From positions 248,001 through 312,000 of the forward strand of contig MU129986.1 in assembly GCA_015039465.1 (NCBI GenBank): a stretch of DNA of 64,000 bases, given 5' to 3'. A program made the position numbers and the translations under genes. The notes beneath the pieces were generated by a model that had not been told where the DNA came from, searched no databases, and saw only the letters and a list, made by a program, of their open reading frames with translations. Shown here piece by piece: positions 48,411-60,344 of the stretch. Numbering within the stretch: the stretch's first letter is position 1; the number at the start of each line of letters is the position of its first letter. The stretch is from Phlegmacium glaucopus. Lineage: Eukaryota; Basidiomycota; Agaricomycetes; Agaricales; Cortinariaceae.

Positions 48411-49268
48411 TCATAAGTCTGGATTGAGGTCCAAATCCAGATCAAAGAACTGAGAATGAGATGACTGCGGATCCTGGCGATAAATATTCGCCCCAGAAAT
48501 ATGTGTGTTTCGTTCCGCTTTTGGAGAGACAGTAGGAGCTACAAGAATAATTGTCAACTGGTCTAATTATATCTTACACAATAAATAATACTCACGTCGA
48601 CCGACCGAATGTGTTTCTCCCAATAAACCCAACGGTGCTTCTGCATTGAGTCGTCCACGACGCATTTTCTCTTCATTAGGAAAGGGCGGAAAAAACAAGG
48701 GAGGTGGTGGTTGCCCAGGGAGGACAAGATCAGGCATATTAGGTGGTGCAGATGTAAACGCACTAAGGCTTTGAGCGTAGGCCAATAGTTCAGGATATGG
48801 GATGGATGCTAGAAGCACAAGGATTAAAAACTGTTATAATATATATAAAAAGACCAACCAACCTTTCTTCGCTTGTTCAATGGCCTTAGTACGAGCTTCT
48901 CCTTCTTCAATAAGTTCTTCCAATTCAGTCTTGCCTTGAGCAAGTTCTTTGCATATTTCGCGCCACTCAGATTCTAGCGCCAAAATTTCAGTCTCCAAAG
49001 CATCGATTTTACGCTGTTTTATCTGATGGATATGAGCAAGGTTGATTGCAGAAGCCAATGCTTGATCACATTCCAAGAAGGCCGACAGTGGAGGTGGTGG
49101 TGGTGGCTTTGTCTGAGGAGGGGACAAAGACAAGAAAAGAGTGTGTGCTAGACCTTGTAGTTGATTTAGAGGGGCAAGAAGTGTCGAGGACATCGAGGCC
49201 TCGTCGACTCTATCTTTTGCTGATAGATTGATAGAAGGAGGGTCACCACGCCTGCCCAATTGCGACAT
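48411..49268 (-). CDS. MED4: Mediator complex subunit 4
   Basis: This middle-module subunit of Mediator links transcription factors to RNA polymerase II. The start MSQLGRRGDPPSINLSAKD leads to a coiled coil (IDALETEILALESEWREICKELAQGKTELEELIEEGE). The diagnostic ASIPYPELLAYAQSLSAFTSAPPNM block follows, then a Pro-rich segment (PGQPPPPLFFPPFP) and an acidic end (FFDLDLDLNPDL). Two introns were placed. The gene is divergent from the CLC channel gene (185 bp between starts) and convergent with the phosphatase gene. Confidence 0.9.
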
Positions 49269-49453
49269 AGTTGCTTGAACTCTTGAGTCCGTAAATGAAG
49301 GAACGCGTTAGAGATCTATTATTTCCTTCAAAAGTCGCATTAAATAAGGTGAACGACGAAATAAGGAAATGTTTGTTTGGCACATGGCTGTCGAAATGAT
49401 AAAGACGGTCACTTAAGCTTTCCTCCACACCGTATTCCTCAGAGTCTGCTGAA

Positions 49454-52400
49454 ATGCCAGCAGCATACAGACCTCTACAAGATGACATTATTTACGAGGA
49501 AGATCAATACGAACTCACGGAAGATGGACGGATTCCTATCCCATATCGCAAAGTAGCCAAATACCAAGACGGCAATACCATTGACTGGATACACGAAGAA
49601 AACTTAGAACGGGAGCGGAATCATGCATTACAATCTCAAGCTGGTGCTCGTGGTATTTTGCTACCGGCCTTGGAATCTGCAAGGATGTGGTTTATCGTGA
49701 TAGTGACGGGGGTGGGGATAGGAATAGCTGGGGCTTGGCTGGATGTATTGGTAAAATGGTAATCCTTCAAATAGTCGCTGCGTTGTTGCTTGTACCACTA
49801 ACGATTTCGAACAGGCTTGGAGATCTTCGGGAAGGTCGTTGCTCTTATGGATTTCTCTACAATTCAAATGCATGCTGTTCTGGTTTTGGCCGTATGCTAT
49901 CCTTTCGTCCTTCCTTCAACCTTCTCTCATACGCTTTTCAGCGGGTGAAGTTTGCAGAGAATGGCAAACTTGGGGTACTTACCTCAACGTACAATCCATT
50001 TTTGCACATTCCCTGTTACAAGTGTCGATATATGTTATACTTGCTGTGCGTTGTGGCATTAATTGCTGTTCAGCAATTTGATAAATCCCACCTTCTTTCA
50101 AGGTTGCGTTTGCTGGAAGTGCGGCCATCTTAGTGGTCACATATGCTCCACAGTAAGTGTTTAATTTGGTTTTCTCCCAACACTTGGTTTTAACTCTGCG
50201 AAAAGTGCCTTTCATACCGGAAGTTTGTCGTGTCTTTACTGCTTGTCTGAGATAGAGATGCTCATATCGCCTTATAAACTCAGTTCCAGAAATTAAAGCT
50301 GTATGTTACCTCGTAATTTGGGATTGTATCCCATCAATGATATTTCCAGATCCTTGGCGGCTATGTGTTTGACGCCTTCCTTACTCCTTGGACGCTTCTC
50401 ATTAAGGCGCTGGGTTTAGCGCTTGCCGTTGCATCTGGCCTCTCTCTGGGGAAGGAGGCAAGTTCATCTCACACCGTCTGGCTCCAACTAAATATTTTTT
50501 AGGGTCCTTTAGTGCATGTAGCGTGTTGCATGGCCCACTTTCTTTCTCGACTGTTCAAAGAGTTCCGACACAATGAATGTAAGTTCCCCCATACTTTTGC
50601 TGCTTAAAATTGATGTATATCATTTCTCTAGCTCAGAAGCGCAGGGTACTGGCAGCAGCAGCAGCAGCTGGCGTCTCCGTTGCATTTGGTAGTCCTTTAG
50701 GGGGCGTGTTATTCGGACTGGAGGGTATGTTTCGGTCTCTGACCGGTTTCCTTGGCCTTATTTTCTCTTGCTTTTAGAGCTCGACACATTTTCGAATGAA
50801 TCTGATGTGATGTGGCGGGGTTTCGTCGCTTCTGCTATCGCTGCAGTTTCTCTACAATGGGTCAACCCCTTTGGCACTGCCAAGTTGGTTCTTTTCCAGG
50901 TACGAATTATTTGTTTAAGCGTCGATTAGTAAAATAGCAACTATTGAGAAAGGTAACTTTTGTGTCCGACACCTGGCGAGCTTTCGAATTAGTGAGTTTT
51001 AAATCTATAGTCCATGAATTGCGCTAACCAGCGGTCGATAGATTCCTTGGGTGACACTCGGTGTCATTGGGGTACGTCTGTTTCTATGCTTCGCCTCTCC
51101 TTGTGTTGATCCGGTATAGGGCGTGCTTGGCTCGCTCATGATTCGACTAAACGTTGAAGTTGCTTTATACCGTCGGAACAGTGTAGTTGGGGATTGGCCT
51201 GTGTTAGAGGTGATATGCGTCAGCGCCATCACTGCAGCCCTAAGTTATCTGGTTTGTGATTCTATAATTCTTTTACCCAATTTATACCGCTCACTCAATA
51301 CCTCCAGATTGTCTTTGCACGGTGATTGCACCTTTTCTGATAAAGTAATTTCCGGCTCTATAATTTGTTGTTGTTCAGTGTCCAGACCTCAGAACTCGTG
51401 TCGACTCTCTTCCAGGAATGCGACCCCAGTAAGGGCGACTATTATGGCTTGTGCAAGTAAGCCACCCTCAGTGCTAACATCTTCTGCAGAGTTTGATAAT
51501 TTCCTAGCCCTACCGCAATGCGGCAAAACGTTTTCCTACTAATACTCACAGCCGTTCTTAAAATTGTTCTGACATCGTGGACATTTGGCATGATGGTATG
51601 GCTTTGAGAATCCCACCTCTTTTTCGCATCTGACTTAATATTGACATGAAGATACCTGCTGGTATTTTCCTCCCAACGATAGGAATCGGCGCATGTTTAG
51701 GTCGGGCCATGGGCTTGATCATGTGCGTAATCATTCAATTATATGTCCACATTCTAAACGATTTGAACAGGCAAAGTTTGTACCGAGCCCATTCAACTGC
51801 ATGGATCTTTTTGTCCTGTCCTCCAGATCCTTCTGTGAGATGTATCTCTCCAGGCTTTTATGCTGTCATCGGCGCTTCTGCTATGCTTGGCGGCGTGACT
51901 AGGATGACAAGTGTGTTGGTGAACTGTCTTTCAACGAGTATTTTTTTTGCTGAACGTCATTGGATTCTAGTATCTCTGGTGGTTATTTTGTTTGAGGTAA
52001 TCGTTCTCGTCTTTTCGTTTTCTGGCGTTTCGTTGCTAACGTGAATTGCGGACAGTTAACGGGTGCACTATCTCATGTGCTACCTATCATGATCTGTGTC
52101 ATGACGTCAAAGTGGGTCGGAGACGCGATGGGTAAGGACGGTATCTATTCCGTATGGATAGCGATGCGGAGATACCCCTGGCTTCCTCCAGTGGACTATC
52201 ACGATAGAGGGGAAACTGGGGCAAATCTCATGAAGCCGCTGTCTCAAGTCGTTGTCATTGAAGATGGTATCACCACCGTCGGTGAACTGAAAAGACTTCT
52301 TGCGAAATACGAATTTCATGGGTTCCCTGTTATTGATAAACACCGCGAGTTTGTGGGTTACGCCACAAGACAGGAGTTGAGAGCTGCTCTTGGTAAGATG

Positions 52401-52830
52401 AATTGTTGCCTCATCCCTTCATACTCACTTTTTGATATTCTGTTTGAAAGAACGCTTGCAGGTTGAGGAATCGGATTTCGAGAGACACAAAAAATGCACC
52501 TTTTCGCAAAATCGGATGCGATTAGCAATCGATGAACGTGTAGATCTATCTAGCGCCCTCGAAGAATCCATAATCCAGCTTCGTAAAGAAGTCCCTCAAG
52601 AACTAGTTGTCAGCATGTTTCAAAAACTGGTACGATGATCTCTTTTCCTCTTTGTCTCGTTCAAAAATAAAATGCTGATTCAAAATCAGAATTTACGTCA
52701 AATCTTGTTTACGCATGCTGGCAAGCTGACAGGCTTGGTGACTAAAAGGGATGTAGTGAATTTGTTGACAAGTCATTTTGCTCACGCCGCTGCGTTAACT
52801 GAGCACCCACCTCATACGCAGCATCCGTAG
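49454..52830 (+). CDS. CLC-family chloride channel/transporter with CBS domains (Gef1 type)
   Basis: This chloride transporter belongs to endosomal or Golgi membranes and affects copper/iron loading and pH. The start [21 protein letters not shown] is followed by a [11 protein letters not shown] block typical of fungal CLCs. Selectivity motifs are [32 protein letters not shown] (gating Glu present) and [29 protein letters not shown]. Further membrane helices are [18 protein letters not shown] and [31 protein letters not shown]. Two CBS domains lie in the tail ([24 protein letters not shown] and [21 protein letters not shown]). More than a dozen small introns are present, and the frame is intact. 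Confidence 0.94.
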
Positions 52831-53133
52831 TTAACGATAGCTCTTAGCTGGATACATAGATTTTTGGATATCTGTAATTTTAACTTCATATACCATATAG
52901 GGCAGTCTGTGGGCACTCAGGATGAATTAGCAAGTTGATATGTGTGAAGTCGAATGGCGCATTTCTGTCCATGGATTATTTGGGATGGTACAACGATTTA
53001 TTTAACTCTCAGAAACATAGGAATAAAGGCAGAAGAGAGAACGAAGATCAGGGGTGAAGTCCATGTTTTTAAAAGCAAGGAAAGGCATATCAGTAACCAT
53101 GTTACAACCTTTTCCTACCCACTATCCTCCTTG

Positions 53134-55318
53134 TTAGTTTCCAAGGTTTGAATCGGAATCTGAAATATAATCGTCATATTCCTCGTCATCGTCTTCTGTT
53201 TCGCCTTCGTCCATTGACGCCTTCAGCTGTTGGAAAGGGTTAGGAAAGAAGGATGATCAGCCAGATGGGACTTGGTGAGAGGGGGTAATGGCATAATTCA
53301 CCATTTCAACGAGCTCGTGGCATTCACTGAGATTTGCATTGATAACTCCCTGACCTTCTGGAATAGAGCCGTCTGAGCCGATAAAACGACCATCTTTTCG
53401 TAACGAGTCGATTTGGAACAACGCTAGCTGATACTAATTTTTTCCCAAACACAAAAAGACTTGTGAGTATCACTCAAGCGATATGAAAAATAAGGAAATT
53501 TGACTCACGGGGTAGAGATCGCGAGCGTTAAACGGTCCGCCGTACTTGAGCACCTCGTTTAAGCATTTTTTAACTGTTACAAGTTTATTGGCCTTGTGAT
53601 CAAAAAAGGATCAGTCGGACCGCTTTTGACAGCGATGAGAAAAGATCCCTACAATAGGCATCAACTCCTCCGATACCGGCTCGCTTGATGAGAGAAGTCG
53701 GTAGATGAATCCATAACATCGTCGGAGGAGGTAGAGAAGGACCTACGAAAATTAAAAAGTTAAAAAAAATAGAATCAGTGTTCTAGCAAAAAAAAACCAT
53801 GTTCAAAGACGACTTACATATTGCCCAGCCGGGCGATTTCCTTCAGAATCGACGAAATTGCCATCAACTCTCATTTTGTCGATTTCTTGTAGACTTAAAG
53901 AGTAGTTCCATAGGTCCGTTTCTCGTAAGCTCCAACGATGCGTCATAACAAGACTCTCTAATTCGGCGCGTATCTCGCTGAGTCGGTCATAGATGGGCTT
54001 TAGAGATGACGCAACGTTCTTAGAGTCCTCATGTGCCTTAATTTCCTGCGCTATTTCGAAGCACTCTTCGAGGAGAGATGAACAGATTGCTTGGGAAGTA
54101 GGAACGACCCCTCCTGGACCAAGGAATTTTCCATCTACGCGCGTTCTATTGTCGAACGATGGGTGTTGATCACAAATAGGCGAGTAAGGTATAGGAAAGA
54201 GCATGTCCAGGGGGGAAGGCGAATAGAGGGAATCCAGTCAGTGGGATCATTTCAAGAAAGAGGAGGACAATAGGCGAAGGCAACAGACGCGATGTAAAAG
54301 GAAAAATAAAGAGGTACTCAACGAATCAATTCTACGCAGTTCCTCCTGTAGCGGTTTTAGTTCCGCTTTCTGTGAACCTTCTTTGACGGCAAGGGTAACA
54401 AGCTGCCGTCGTATCGTGACCAATTTCTGATGCACGGGTACAAGCTCAGGAGAAAGAACTGATAACGAGTCTTGCATCTGTTTTACGATGGCGTCTGAGC
54501 ACGAAGTCAATAGAATGAGCGAACGAGATATAATGAAGACATACCACATTCATTGAGCTGTCGTTCCAATAGTTTAGTCAGTGCTTTCGGATGTTTCGAG
54601 TCTTGCTGTACGATTTGCCTCAGCTCGTTTAAGCGGCGGTGAAAAGGCGCAAGATCCGCTTCGTTATAGACTGCGGACTCGTTCATGTGATTGAGGATTT
54701 GCTGAACAAGTATAAAAAGAAATCGGGTGAGTACAACACAACTAGCGATCCCGAAATATTGCCGGAATGGAAGTGATGAGGTTAGAAAATATTCCAAACG
54801 AAAAAAAAAGATAGGGTGGAAGGAGAGGGTGTAAGAAATTTCTTAGTCTGAAGGAAATTTGACTAACCCTCATGGAAGCTATTTGGCAATAGGTTGCTGG
54901 TGTGTCTCTGGTCTTTCCGATGGTGAGATAGAAGAGGGAAAGTAAACTGAATACATCAGCGAGGAGGGTGTCTAATCTGTTATTATACGTGGTGTTGTCG
55001 TCCCGTACATCGTTAAGCTTTGTTACTGAGTGGAGCGAGGTGAGTGGAAATGTAGTGAAATATAGAAGAACGGACTTTGTTTGACGACGGCTTGGTAGAG
55101 TTGATTTACATCGGAGGCCTTTATGAATTCTCCACGATCTTTCTTTAGAGCAGTAAGTCTGTTTCGGATACTTGGAAGGAGGGTAAGTTATGATCAGGTT
55201 CGGTAGTAGCGCCCTACCTGATAAGAGACTCAAGGATAGGAAGTTCTGATGAAATAATTAGATATGAATATGCAGTATAATGAAGTGAAATATTACCTTC
55301 CTGAGGCACAGGAGCCAT
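53134..55318 (-). CDS. Fungal DUF2408-family protein
   Basis: The family is fungal-specific and its biochemical role is unknown to me; yeast YHR097C is a member. The start exon MAPVPQE joins through introns to ELPILESLIS and IRNRLTALKKDRGEFIKASDVNQLYQAV. Helical repeats NHMNESAVYNEADLAPFHRRLNELRQIV and PELVPVHQKLVTIRRQLVTL look duplicated. A motif RxDGxFxxxxGxxPxGQ occurs three times (RVDGKFLGPGGVVPTSQ, RVDGNFVDSEGNRPAGQ, RKDGRFIGSDGSIPEGQ). The C-terminus is acidic (EDDDEEYDDYISDSDSNLGN). About ten introns were needed. The gene is divergent from a small coiled-coil gene with 117 bp between starts. Confidence 0.85.
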
Positions 55319-55435
55319 CAAGGGTTGTATGAAGCGAGGGTTTGAGTACGAGAAACAAGTTAAATAGATTGTGGTATTATAGATGTTCCCACGACTGCCA
55401 ATCTCAGATTTCTAGTTCCTTGCACATGGACAGGT

Positions 55436-55983
55436 TAAAGGCGGCGCGTATCTATGCTGTCCTTATACTGGCACTACTCTGAGCATCGCATAATTCACAG
55501 TCACCCCCGAGATATCGTCTGACAATTGAAACCGCCACACAGCGCGCCATCGAAGCAGAACGGATCGGGAAGATACACGAAACGACCCTGAAGGATAAGA
55601 TCGAAGAAATTCGAACTCTTCAAGAGAAGGTTGACCTCATGCGCCAGTGTTCAAAGTTGACCAAAGATTTGGTCCTCACCTTGCAGAAACTTGATGAGAA
55701 GCAAAAAATGTATGTATTTCATTATGTCATGAACTGCGTGCACGGTAAACGTCCGATTCTTCGTATTCTACAACAAGATACCAATCCCTGAATGAAAAGG
55801 CCGAGAGTCTCGAGGGCAAGGTGGAAGCATTGCGGGGGGAATGTGATATTTTTGAAACAAAGTACAGGGTCAGTTGTCCGTCGAGTTTCGTAAAGTTTGC
55901 TATCGCTCATTCTTGCGCAGCATTCCAGAAAGAGACATGACGACCTCATTTCGGAATTGCGAAGCCTACAGATCGATTTTTAA
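55436..55983 (+). CDS. Small coiled-coil protein of unknown function
   Basis: The model is built from ATG 55436 (MDRLKAA) over a 36-nt intron (55448-55483) to PSHNSQSPPRYRLTIETATQRAIEAE. It continues through two normal introns to a stop at 55983. The product, about 130 residues, is almost entirely heptad-like helix (LKDKIEEIRTLQEKVDLM, LVLTLQKLDEKQKIYQSLNEKAESLEGKVEAL, RHDDLISELRSLQIDF). I do not recognise the family. Kinetochore, spindle-pole or trafficking tethers are possible, but nothing in the sequence decides. The first exon is the weakest part. Confidence 0.6.
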
Positions 55984-56928
55984 TCTGAGAGAGGGGCAGG
56001 GTCTATATTTTTAAATAGCTATAGTTGCGCATGCCAGTGGCCTGAGTACTGAGTAGTTGGTCAGTAATTACTATGGTTGATCGCATACTAGTAATACAAA
56101 TGATCCATGGAATTCATAATTTCTAGTTACATATCTTGCGCGGCTTCTCATATCTAAATGCACAAAGTGATTCATGAGAACAAAATCTAAAAAAATTGGA
56201 GACTACAATAAATGTTGGAATATCGGGAGCTTGTTAGGTAGGAGCTTGTGCGAGCGAGCATGCGCAATGCGCCACTGTCTCCACATTCCTTATTTCCCCT
56301 TTATCCTCATTTATTCCGTTGCATATTTATTCCGTAGCATGCTATATATGTATGTAGAGTAAATTGCTCATCCGCCTCCCGAGCGCACAACTTGAAACAA
56401 TTGCAACACTTTATAAGAATTCTAGATAAAGAATCTCAGTGCCAAACGACTGAGGTGAATGATAGAAGTCCGTATTTATACTAAATACTGTAGCTACTCT
56501 AAATGGCTAATAATGGCATGAGGCATAAAGGAAAAGATATAAAACAAAGAAACAATGTCACGTTGATTTGAGTCTCTCGTTCCCCGAGACGGTCGCGTTT
56601 ATTATTCCAACACACTTTTACCTTGACATCGTAACGTATCAATCTTGTTTGGACATCTCTCGGGAGTCATCCGACAGCACGCGTTGCCCACGAATAAAAG
56701 ATAGATATGATGTTAATGTCTACAATTTCTAGAACTTGATATTTGTGAATAGCGAGGAGTAAAAAATTGGCAGCCGGATCTTGGATAATCATGTTCGGCA
56801 CGTATGTAGGTCACGTGTGATCATCTAATCGCCAACCTCCGAAGTCACCATCGGTCCAGGACTCTCTTCATTTGGACTTCAACCTCTTCATACAACACAC
56901 CTTACATTTCAACTAAATATCTTATACA
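55984..56928. other. 945-bp intergenic region
   Basis: This A/T-rich stretch lies between the coiled-coil gene and tropomyosin. It holds a gcttgtgcgagcgagcatgcgc segment near 56240-56262. No gene, RNA gene or transposon signature was found. Confidence 0.45.
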
Positions 56929-57612
56929 ATGACAGACAGAATCAGAGAAGTATGTTCTCCCCTAACCTCCGACGGTGCTGGTGCCTGATCTAATGATCAA
57001 CTTAATTATTTAGAAATTGGCAGGTCTTCGTGTCGAGGCTGACAAGGCGGTTTTGCGCGCAGAAGAAGCCGAGGCCAAGAACAAGTTATTGGAACAATCT
57101 CTACTAGAGAAAGATCATGAACAGCTCTCACTGGTCCATAAATTGGATCTCGCCACTGAACAACTCGAGAAAGCTGAAGCCGACTTGGAAAAATACAAGA
57201 AGGCTTCGTTGGAAGGAGAGCAATCCAAGACGACAAGTGAGGGTTTAGTGAGGAAAGTACAGCTACTGGAGGAAGAGCTCGATGCAGCAGAGAAGAACGT
57301 CAAGGAGACCGTCGAAAAGTGCGCCAGTTATATTGTTTAGGGCCTGCAGAATGCTGATTACACTCTTTTTGTGTAGGCTGAGACAGGTCGATGTGAAGGC
57401 TGAGCACTTCGAGAGACAGTTGCAACGTGCTGAGCAAGAGCGTGATGCATGGGAGAAGAAGTTTGAGGTCCGTTGTCTCCTGTCTGTTGCTCTCGGAATC
57501 GCGGTCATCATACTGACCAAATGTCATTCTAATCTACCAGGAGTCGGAAGCCAAGTATCGTAAATCGCAGAAAGACTTGGAAGAGTTGGAGGCGAGCATG
57601 CAGGATTTGTGA
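56929..57612 (+). CDS. Tropomyosin
   Basis: This actin-filament coiled coil (fungal Tpm1/Cdc8 class) stabilises formin-built cables. The short first exon MTDRIRE is followed by an intron, then KLAGLRVEADKAVLRAEEAEAKNKLLEQSLLEKDHE. The central heptads include LVRKVQLLEEELDAAEKNVKETVEKLRQVDVKAEHFERQ. The final exon is ESEAKYRKSQKDLEELEASMQDL. About 161 residues is the normal fungal length. No breaks in the heptad pattern result from the splicing. Confidence 0.93.
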
Positions 57613-57987
57613 TCTTATCTCACAAACCATCATCACGATCATGCTTGAACCACATTTTCGATAACGATGCTTCCAGCAAGAATACTCTACGTCTTGTTTT
57701 GTTTCGATAATCGCGATCGCACTGGCATGTCTATATATCTGACACCGATTCATCTTTGCTCGTTCTTTCTCTTTTTTGTTATAACCCTTGTACTCCTTGG
57801 ATCTAACTCCCATGAATAACATGCCACTTACGATGCTCTTTGAGACGTATGATTGACTGTGCCAGATTTCATTCTGTCACGAGAGTTATTGAGATGCTTA
57901 GAAGAACTCCACAATATCAATCTACTGGTACAACCTTTAATTTCACGTCCAGTATCCAATATAATTTCTTGGAAGTTTGATTAACCC

Positions 57988-58763
57988 CTACTTCTCCTCA
58001 TGGAACTTTAATGAAACCGAGTTCACGCAATGCCGTTCATCCGCTGAAAGATATGTAATTGAGCCTATTAGTGCCGGAAACCCACCGGTTGTGGGGATAG
58101 ACGTACTGGGAGTTTCGTACCCCTCGCCTTTGAATACGTGACCTAAATGCCCACCACATGCTGTACAAGTAATCTCAATGCGATGCATACCCAGAGTGGT
58201 ATCTTCATGCCGGCTCACGGCTCCAGGGATCGCTAAAATTAAAAAATTAAAAGAAGTTAACAAAGATGAGGGGTGACTTTGCGCAAATAGGGCTTACCAT
58301 CGAAAAAAGCTGGCCATCCGCATCCACTCTAAAAACGAGTTGCGGGGAACTATTAGAGCACAAAATGGCGTAAACCGCAGATAAAAAACGCACATTGAAT
58401 TTGGTGGTGCTCTTGTACAATGGTGTTCCGCATCCGGCACAACTGTATACACCTGGATCCGAGTGCTTATCGTACTCGCCAGTTCCGGAGCGCTCAGTAC
58501 CTTTCTGACGGAGAACCCTAAACTGTATCGTAGGTTGAATTCGTGGGGTTTGAGAACGGTATGAAATGGATGCATACCTGTTCTCGAGAAAGGATTGCTC
58601 TCCATTCAGATTCAGATTTATCGACAGTAGACATTGTTCTTATATGATAGAAAATATGGGGGGTTAGTCGTTTGTTTGACCTGATGGATACATATATAGC
58701 ACGGTTGAAGGCAGTGCCACAGATCCTTTGCATTCCGTTCAGAGCAGATTGATCTCGGCTCAT
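57988..58763 (-). CDS. Peptide methionine-R-sulfoxide reductase MsrB
   Basis: The enzyme reduces methionine-R-sulfoxide in proteins with thioredoxin. The spliced frame has KSESEWRAILSREQFRVLRQKGTERSGTGEYD, the zinc CxxC pair in CAGCGTPLY, SGCGWPAF with the usual resolving Cys, the second zinc pair CTACGGHLGHVF, and the catalytic Cys in TDERHCVNSVSLKF. Two in-frame starts exist. The ATG at 58763 adds 43 residues rich in Arg and hydrophobics (mitochondrial-type presequence), and the ATG at 58634 begins MSTVDKSE. All known active-site residues are present. Confidence 0.92.
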
Positions 58764-59108
58764 TAGTCATGTCAGTGAGTGACATTATTCATCATCACGT
58801 GTTCAATGAGTGACTACGGAATTTGTAGTCCATCAATCCCAGCTATGATTACAGACTTTCATGTAGCTTTTATACACAGCCTACTCAGCAGCTAGGACAA
58901 TGAGAAGGGGGATTTTAAGTACTGAGTTCTGGTAGCTAATTCCGTACAACATTCTCCGTTGTTTTTTCCCCTCCTGCTACCAGAACGGCTGTCACGAACC
59001 TAAGTAAATCGACGTCCCACTTCTTCAACAAACGTCCGCACAAGGATTCAAGGAATACCCAGGACGCTAGGTTCATCTGGCATAGCTTTGAACTTCCGCG
59101 GGGATACA
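58764..59108. other. Intergenic stretch
   Basis: This 345-bp region lies between two minus-strand genes: the promoter of MsrB and the 3' side of the eIF4E-like gene. No gene was found. Confidence 0.45.
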
Positions 59109-60240
59109 TCAAATATGTGATGTTTTTTCAATGGCTGGTCTCCGGAAAGTCGACTTGTCCTGCATCGAGTCTGTAGAGTCCTGGCGTAAGCATCGAGCAC
59201 AAAAAATGTCGTTGGGAGTCTCACCGTTGTTTGATTTATATTCCATGATAGTGGATTGTGGCAGGTTTAATACCTTCCGAAGTGTATCACTGCATCAAAT
59301 ATATTGAGCACCAATAGAAAGAGGAAACGTTTGAAATAAAAAATACACACCGTATCTGCTCTCTCAATTTCACATCTCCATCAACCCTATTCCAAATAGT
59401 TACAACGTCTTCACTCTGCCTTACACTAATCGTACATCCGCAAATCTCTGGCCATTCCGTGATGCTCTCACCGCCATCCTCCGACTTGCCACTCGCTGTT
59501 GCCTTGGACTTTGAGTTATCTTCTGTCTTGCTACGACAGTCGTCAAACTGATCGCCAATTATGGCCATGACAAGGTCCTCCCAAAAGCGATCGGCAATAC
59601 CTTTTTTTAGACGGATGATCCACTTTCCTCCGGAAAGATTCAGTGGGTCTTCCCATACTGGACGACGAATGCCTGTGTGGAATAGGAGGTAATCCGTCGT
59701 CGGCTGCAACGAAGATGGAGGCGCAAGATGCGTCCATAACGACCAGAAAGATTCAACCTAAGTAGTTGTAGAAACAGTGTCAAGGCGCTTAATCAAGAAA
59801 GCATGAGGAATTAACAGGCATACAGAGCTGAAGGCCGCTATTTTTTTGATTCCTTCTTCATAATTAACATTCTTATTACCCGGCGCGCGTTGCTGACGAA
59901 ACCAAAAGACCCATCTGAGAAAAAAAAAGGAACGGAGTTTTGTTCAAGCACCCCCGCGATCATCGACACGAGATAAAATACGAACATACGTGATTCTGAG
60001 TGGATGTACCTGTGTTGAGGTAGCTGATGAGGGTGTGGAAGCGGTTGCAGGATCTTTGGAAGCTACTAGCTGTGATGTATTGACGGTAGTAGAGAAATGC
60101 TTAGAGCTCGGGATACGGGCCCGCGAAGGTGGCGCATTAGATGTTGGTACTGGGTGGCTTGTTGTTTGGGGCTGGGTTGTTGTTGAAGTATTGTTCGCCA
60201 GGAAACGAGAGGTGGAATGATTAGAAAAGTAGTTTGCCAT
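59109..60240 (-). CDS. Class-II eIF4E-family cap-binding protein (4EHP/eIF4E2 type)
   Basis: This mRNA 5'-cap binding protein is more likely a translational repressor than the general factor. The start MANYFSNHSTSRFLANN opens a Ser/Thr-rich disordered arm of about 75 residues. The core begins HPLRITWVFWFRQQRAPGNKNVNYEEGIKKIAAFSSVESFWSLWTHLAPP. The first cap-stacking position reads Tyr (VNYEE), the class-II hallmark. The second Trp is kept (RRPVWEDP), as are GGKWIIRL and RFWEDLVMAIIG. The C-terminus SNNDSMQDKSTFRRPAIEKTSHI is reached through a 54-nt intron with acceptor ctacag. Confidence 0.9.
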
Positions 60241-60344
60241 TTGCAAAAGAAAAAAAAAGAAGAAAAAAAACAATTATATCGAGGTGGGATGAAATAGAGA
60301 AGGAGCGTGTTTACATAAGCCACAATCGCTTTCTCCCTGACCGT

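Noticed and set aside
52954..53151. 65-codon frame after the CLC gene
   Set aside because: It overlaps the 3' end of the DUF2408 gene on the other strand and has no supporting features.
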